A stretch of DNA of 25,161 nucleotides from an uncultured Clostridium sp. (GTDB taxonomy: Bacteria > Bacillota > Clostridia > TANB77 > CAG-508). Numbering within the stretch: position 1 is the first letter of the stretch; each line of letters begins with the position of its first letter. The notes under the pieces are model-generated. The model saw only the letters and a list, made by a program, of their open reading frames with translations. It ran no database searches and was not told where the DNA came from. The DNA lies in contig USGK01000021.1 of NCBI GenBank assembly GCA_900554175.1, forward strand, positions 1 to 25,161, in the 5' to 3' direction. Made by a program: the position numbers and the translations under genes. Of the stretch, positions 22,521 through 25,161 are shown in pieces.

Positions 22521-22553
22521 AAAAAGCAGATGGTCTTCAATTAACTACCAGCT
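22521..22553 (-). terminator. Possible terminator after the second XRE gene
   Basis: On the minus strand AGC-TGGT pairs with ACCA-(TCT bulge)-GCT and is followed by TTTTT, about 25-58 bases after the stop at 22579. The stem is short and bulged, so the call is weak. Confidence 0.35.
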
Positions 22554-22578
22554 AATTTTAATTATTATTTTTTATTTA

Positions 22579-22992
22579 CTAATGAAACATATAATATAGA
22601 TTCTTTCCAAAATCATGAAATATACTATTCCATTTATCAAATATTGCACAAATAAATACAACAAATATAATTACGATAACAATATTCTTTATTTTTTTCC
22701 ACATTTGTTCCCCTTTAAATTGTTCGTTTGCTAACAACTCATTTAATTTTGATAATTCAATAGATATATTATCAATAGCATTTGGTTTCTCTGTTTCAAT
22801 ATTTTTCCCAAGTAAATCACTTACAGATACTTGCAATACTTCAGCAAGTTGTACAAGCATTTCTGCATCTGGAACAGATAATCCTTTTTCCCATTTTGAA
22901 ATTGTCTGTCTAACAACATTTAGTCTTACCGAAAGTTGTTCTTGAGAAAATCCTTTTGAGATTCTTATTTTTTTTAGATTTTGTTGAAACAT
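22579..22992 (-). CDS. XRE-family regulator with C-terminal membrane helix, 137 aa
   Basis: Residues 5-60 are an XRE helix-turn-helix (FSQEQLSVRLNVVRQTISKWEKGLSVPDAEML). A helical linker follows, then one membrane segment (about 102-118) and a short outer tail ending YYMFH. It resembles small membrane-tethered regulators whose activity responds to events at the membrane. The ribosome site AAAGGAGAATT is strong, and a promoter is predicted upstream. The gene is monocistronic or leads into the rhomboid operon about 245 bases later. Together with the gene at 20477 it makes two membrane-linked XRE proteins in one cluster. Confidence 0.88.
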   Translation of the reverse strand: MFQQNLKKIRISKGFSQEQLSVRLNVVRQTISKWEKGLSVPDAEMLVQLAEVLQVSVSDLLGKNIETEKPNAIDNISIELSKLNELLANEQFKGEQMWKKIKNIVIVIIFVVFICAIFDKWNSIFHDFGKNLYYMFH

Positions 22993-23026
22993 ATTTAAAT
23001 TCTCCTTTCTTGCCTCTAATAATTTA

Positions 23027-23055
23027 ATTGTATCAAAAGCAAGCCGTTGCTACAA
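23027..23055 (-). promoter_or_regulatory. Predicted promoter of the second XRE gene
   Basis: On the minus strand TTGTAG and TACAAT are 17 bases apart, the latter one base from the -10 consensus. It lies about 34 bases before the ATG at 22992, which leaves room for the AAAGGAG site. The -35 box is poor. Confidence 0.45.
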
Positions 23056-23118
23056 GCAATGTATTTTAACATATCAATCAAACGCAGTTATTTCAGCATT
23101 TTCATTTACTCACTAAAT

Positions 23119-23304
23119 TTACCAACCTTTTATATAACATATCAATACTAATATCCACATTATTAAATTTACAATATTTGAAACTACATAATATCCAAAT
23201 AAAATACTAAAAATACTTGTTATTATCATTACTATTGAAATCACAGTTAATGCTTTACTACCTTTTATTTTATTAAATAATTTTTTAAACATATAATTAC
23301 ACAT
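23119..23304 (-). CDS. Small membrane protein, 61 aa
   Basis: A basic N-terminus (FKKLFNKIKGSK) is followed by two membrane segments (about 18-35 and 40-58) and a short end (CYIKGW). No clear ribosome site precedes the first ATG; a second in-frame ATG at 23292 (MFKKLF) is equally possible. It stands alone among other small membrane genes. It could be a small accessory or immunity-like membrane protein, but there is no specific motif. Confidence that it is a real gene is moderate because of its length and weak start. Confidence 0.5.
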   Translation of the reverse strand: MCNYMFKKLFNKIKGSKALTVISIVMIITSIFSILFGYYVVSNIVNLIMWILVLICYIKGW

Positions 23305-23366
23305 CTTTTCTATTTAATAAATTATTATTTTTCCAACTAATTATTAAATCGACTTGTAATTTGCAT

Positions 23367-23702
23367 TTATTTTTGATATTTCTCTGGCATTATCTTAATA
23401 TCTCTAATCATATCACCATTTACAAGTCTACTTGTATTTTTCTCTGAAATCTTTATCCAATTTCCTTCTACAGATATTATTTTACCTGTAATTTCAAAAG
23501 ACTCATTAAACAATGTAATTGCACATACTTTTCCTATAAAATCTTTCATTAATTCTGTTGGCATTTTCCTTTTCTCTCCTTTCTTTTTTCTGTTTATTAC
23601 TCCTAAATAAAATTTATTTCTTCGCGGTATTATTATACAAAATAAAAGTATAATAAACCAAATCCACCAATAACTAATCTCTATCACCTCCATATTTATC
23701 AC
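23367..23702 (-). CDS. Small protein with membrane helix and possibly Sm-like C-terminal domain
   Basis: The full frame (111 aa, GTG start) begins with a membrane helix (YWWIWFIILLFCIIIP, about 11-26) and a basic stretch. The C-terminal 65 residues (MPTELMKDFIGKVCAITLFNESFEITGKIISVEGNWIKIS, and so on) form a compact beta domain reminiscent of small Sm-like folds. An internal ATG at 23564 has its own AAGGAGAGAAAAGGAAA site, so two products are likely: a membrane-bound and a free form. Alternatively the first half is a separate small membrane gene and the frame joins by chance. A GGAGGTG stands inside the first codons, so the true upstream start is uncertain. The role is unknown; RNA binding is only a guess from the fold. 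Confidence 0.55.
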   Translation of the reverse strand: MINMEVIEISYWWIWFIILLFCIIIPRRNKFYLGVINRKKKGEKRKMPTELMKDFIGKVCAITLFNESFEITGKIISVEGNWIKISEKNTSRLVNGDMIRDIKIMPEKYQK

Positions 23703-23743
23703 AAAAAACTACTATTTTTAACAAACCGCTAATTTGTTATTAT

Positions 23744-24376
23744 CTATATCATTGAAATAATTGTCATAATAACAGTCATTCCATTTCCTAATAAATTCCC
23801 GATAAAATGTGCTGTCATTGGTACATATATATTTTTAGTATTAATATATGAAACACTTAATGGTAAAGCCCAAATCATAGTTAAAAATATTCCCCATATT
23901 GTTAACGAGTGTTCTAAAGCATATAAAAGCATCCCTAATATAGTTGTAATTAGAAGTATTCCTTTTCTTTTAAAAGAAATTATACTTTTTCTATAAAATG
24001 TTTCTTCTGCTATAGCAGGTAATAATATTGTAGATACTGCAAATATTGTCAATTTTAACCAACTATCTCTTTTCAATCCAATTGTCCCTGTATTATAATT
24101 AGAAAATACATTTTCTAAAATCGTTGTTATTATAAATGCTACCATAAAAAGTAATGCTGTAATTATTACTTGTTTCCAAAATTTTTTTCCACTTTTTATA
24201 TTATTTAACCATTCTTTAAATGAAAATTCCTTTTTTATATAAAAATATATTAATAGAAACATATAAAAAAGAAAGTTAGTATAGATAAAATATTCCTTTG
24301 GTATAATAAAACAAGACACTACAAATATTATTTCTATTATAATTGGTATTATATTTAATTTGATATATTTATTCAT
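23744..24376 (-). CDS. CPBP-family (CAAX-type) intramembrane metalloprotease, 210 aa
   Basis: The start MNKYIKLN at 24376 is chosen because TTGGAGAG lies seven bases before it and its ATG overlaps the stop of the small gene upstream (ATGAATAA). The family signature is present: EETFYR with Glu124, Glu125 and Arg129, a His at 156 (LEHS), and HFIGN at 190-194. These residues bind the metal and catalyse cleavage within the membrane. Six or seven membrane segments are visible. Bacterial members often act in bacteriocin self-immunity or maturation or in regulator release. With a rhomboid and two membrane-tethered XRE proteins nearby, a role in membrane proteolysis and signalling is plausible but unproven. 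Confidence 0.88.
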   Translation of the reverse strand: MNKYIKLNIIPIIIEIIFVVSCFIIPKEYFIYTNFLFYMFLLIYFYIKKEFSFKEWLNNIKSGKKFWKQVIITALLFMVAFIITTILENVFSNYNTGTIGLKRDSWLKLTIFAVSTILLPAIAEETFYRKSIISFKRKGILLITTILGMLLYALEHSLTIWGIFLTMIWALPLSVSYINTKNIYVPMTAHFIGNLLGNGMTVIMTIISMI

Positions 24377-24494
24377 TATTTTGCTCTCCAATCTTTTCAA
24401 CAAATTCAGTAAAATATTTATTATCTTTTATTTCTAATATTGTTGCTAAATTATTATTCTTTAATTCTACTACATCAAATACTTTTATTTGCAT
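24369..24494 (-). CDS. Small protein, 41 aa, coupled to the CPBP protease
   Basis: A short frame from ATG at 24494 to TAA at 24369 follows the strong site GAGGAAGGAAG. It reads MQIKVFDVVELKNNNLATI, then LEIKDNKYFTEFVEKIGEQ. The beta-rich start (KVFDVVELKNN) resembles small SH3-like proteins that accompany other genes in Bacillota. Its stop overlaps the start of the protease gene by several bases, so translation of the two is coupled. It has no signal or membrane segment. It is probably real because of the ribosome site and the overlap, though the function is unknown. Confidence 0.65.
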   Translation of the reverse strand: MQIKVFDVVELKNNNLATILEIKDNKYFTEFVEKIGEQNNE

Positions 24495-24526
24495 CTTCCT
24501 TCCTCATAAATTGTAATTTGTAGTAT

Positions 24527-24961
24527 TTAATTATTTTTATATTTTTTATTTTTGATTATATATATTATCAAAGCAAATAAGCTTATTAATATTAAAATAT
24601 GCAAAAGAAAATGATATAAATCAGGAAAATAACCATTTACATTAAATATTTTTATACTTCCACTAAAATAATTTATTTTAGATTCTGTTGTTTGTCCAAT
24701 TAATTGGTATCCATAATGAAACAAGCATTGTATAAATAGCCATATACTTAACCAAATAGTTAATACATATTTTCCAATTTTCTCTTTAAATATATATAGT
24801 AATAACGATACTAAATATATAATAAAAAATACACCATCTTCACCAAATGAACGAGATACCAAATATGTATTGTTGAAAGATATACCAATCATATCAAGAA
24901 AAAACCACATTAATAATAAAATTGTTGGTATTAAAACAAAATTTTTTTTCATAATTTTCAT
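24527..24961 (-). CDS. Hypothetical membrane protein, 144 aa
   Basis: Four membrane segments can be seen (about 7-25, 43-59, 65-85 and 113-136), with a charged tail (KNKKYKNN). The site GAAAGTGAG precedes ATG at 24961; a second start four codons later (MKKNF) is possible. It lies 32 bases before the small 41-aa gene and probably heads the operon with the CPBP protease. I see no active-site motif and do not recognise the family. It could be a partner or substrate of the protease. Confidence 0.7.
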   Translation of the reverse strand: MKIMKKNFVLIPTILLLMWFFLDMIGISFNNTYLVSRSFGEDGVFFIIYLVSLLLYIFKEKIGKYVLTIWLSIWLFIQCLFHYGYQLIGQTTESKINYFSGSIKIFNVNGYFPDLYHFLLHILILISLFALIIYIIKNKKYKNN

Positions 24962-25059
24962 CTCACTTTCAAATTGTAAGTTATCGTTCTAATTCATTAT
25001 ATAGAAGTAATCGTCAACTTACTATTTTTTATTCATACATATTAATTATTTTTAAGTTA

Positions 25060-25161
25060 TTATTTATTTATTTCATATCTTGTACTTGGCCCGTTTCCGA
25101 TTTTAACCAAAACACCATTTTCAACTAATTTATTTAATATTGTTGAGGTAGTTGTCTTTTC
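25060..25161 (-). CDS. C-terminal end of a winged-helix protein (partial)
   Basis: The last 33 codons of a gene run off the window edge: TTTSTILNKLVENGVLVKI, then GNGPSTRYEINK and TAA. The pattern 'T-x-x-x-L-x-x-L-x-x-x-G-x-L-x-x-x-G-x-G-x-x-x-x-Y' is the recognition helix and wing of a winged helix such as those ending Fic-domain proteins or AlbA-type regulators. The rest of the protein is not in view, so the full family cannot be told. Confidence 0.6.
   Translation of the reverse strand, partial: EKTTTSTILNKLVENGVLVKIGNGPSTRYEINK

Overview
This window comes from a very AT-rich Gram-positive-type genome. The best fit is a low-GC member of the Bacillota, probably a host-associated Clostridia-like lineage. 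The evidence is AGGAGG-type ribosome binding sites before most genes, SipW-type signal peptidases with TasA-like clients, monofunctional BirA, FabD and AMP-ligase genes, and small XRE regulators joined to membrane segments. I cannot name the species. Gene decay is frequent: broken genes and insertion-sequence remnants occur throughout, in pieces that can still be recognised.

Left part (1-7590, mostly + strand). The first ~46 bases look like the right end of an IS3-family element. After them come an unidentified reading-frame tail, a CYTH-domain gene reduced by deletion and stop codons, and a 337-aa protein I do not recognise. An ISAs1-type insertion sequence follows, with perfect 21-bp terminal inverted repeats, a frameshifted transposase and a deleted transposase C-terminus. 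Next are a membrane-anchored alpha/beta hydrolase coupled to a TetR regulator, a terminator, and an operon of acyl-CoA synthetase, biotin-protein ligase and fabD. The fabD gene breaks after about 135 codons and appears to keep only its last 25 codons further on.

Middle part (7591-17160, + strand). This is the most distinctive region. A 393-bp non-coding leader holds a dispersed repeat, a G-rich motif and a large inverted repeat over a good promoter. Then come a SipW-type signal peptidase, a TasA-like secreted protein, a second membrane-anchored TasA-like protein, a second SipW gene broken by one extra base exactly at the catalytic-serine motif, two more small TasA-like proteins, a remnant of a GLVLYYD-type surface domain, and a 1567-aa exported protein with thirteen (Y/F)GGG-type repeats. 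The layout suggests a secreted fibre or matrix system: SipW processes the small subunits, and the giant beta-rich protein is the cell-surface or matrix partner. A bidirectional terminator closes it. A coiled-coil protein of unknown function faces it on the other strand.

Right part (17185-25161). A deleted IS3-family copy abuts the C-terminal stump of a tyrosine recombinase, followed by a 110-aa protein. Then comes 1.1 kb of AT-rich non-coding DNA with three copies of a ~60-bp repeat and the second copy of the dispersed repeat. From 20.4 kb on, everything is on the minus strand: two XRE regulators fused to membrane segments, a rhomboid protease with a remnant of a second rhomboid just before it, small membrane proteins, a small protein with a C-terminal domain that may be Sm-like, a CPBP (CAAX-type) membrane protease, and at the window edge the C-terminus of a winged-helix protein. 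This looks like an accessory cluster of membrane proteases and membrane-linked regulators.
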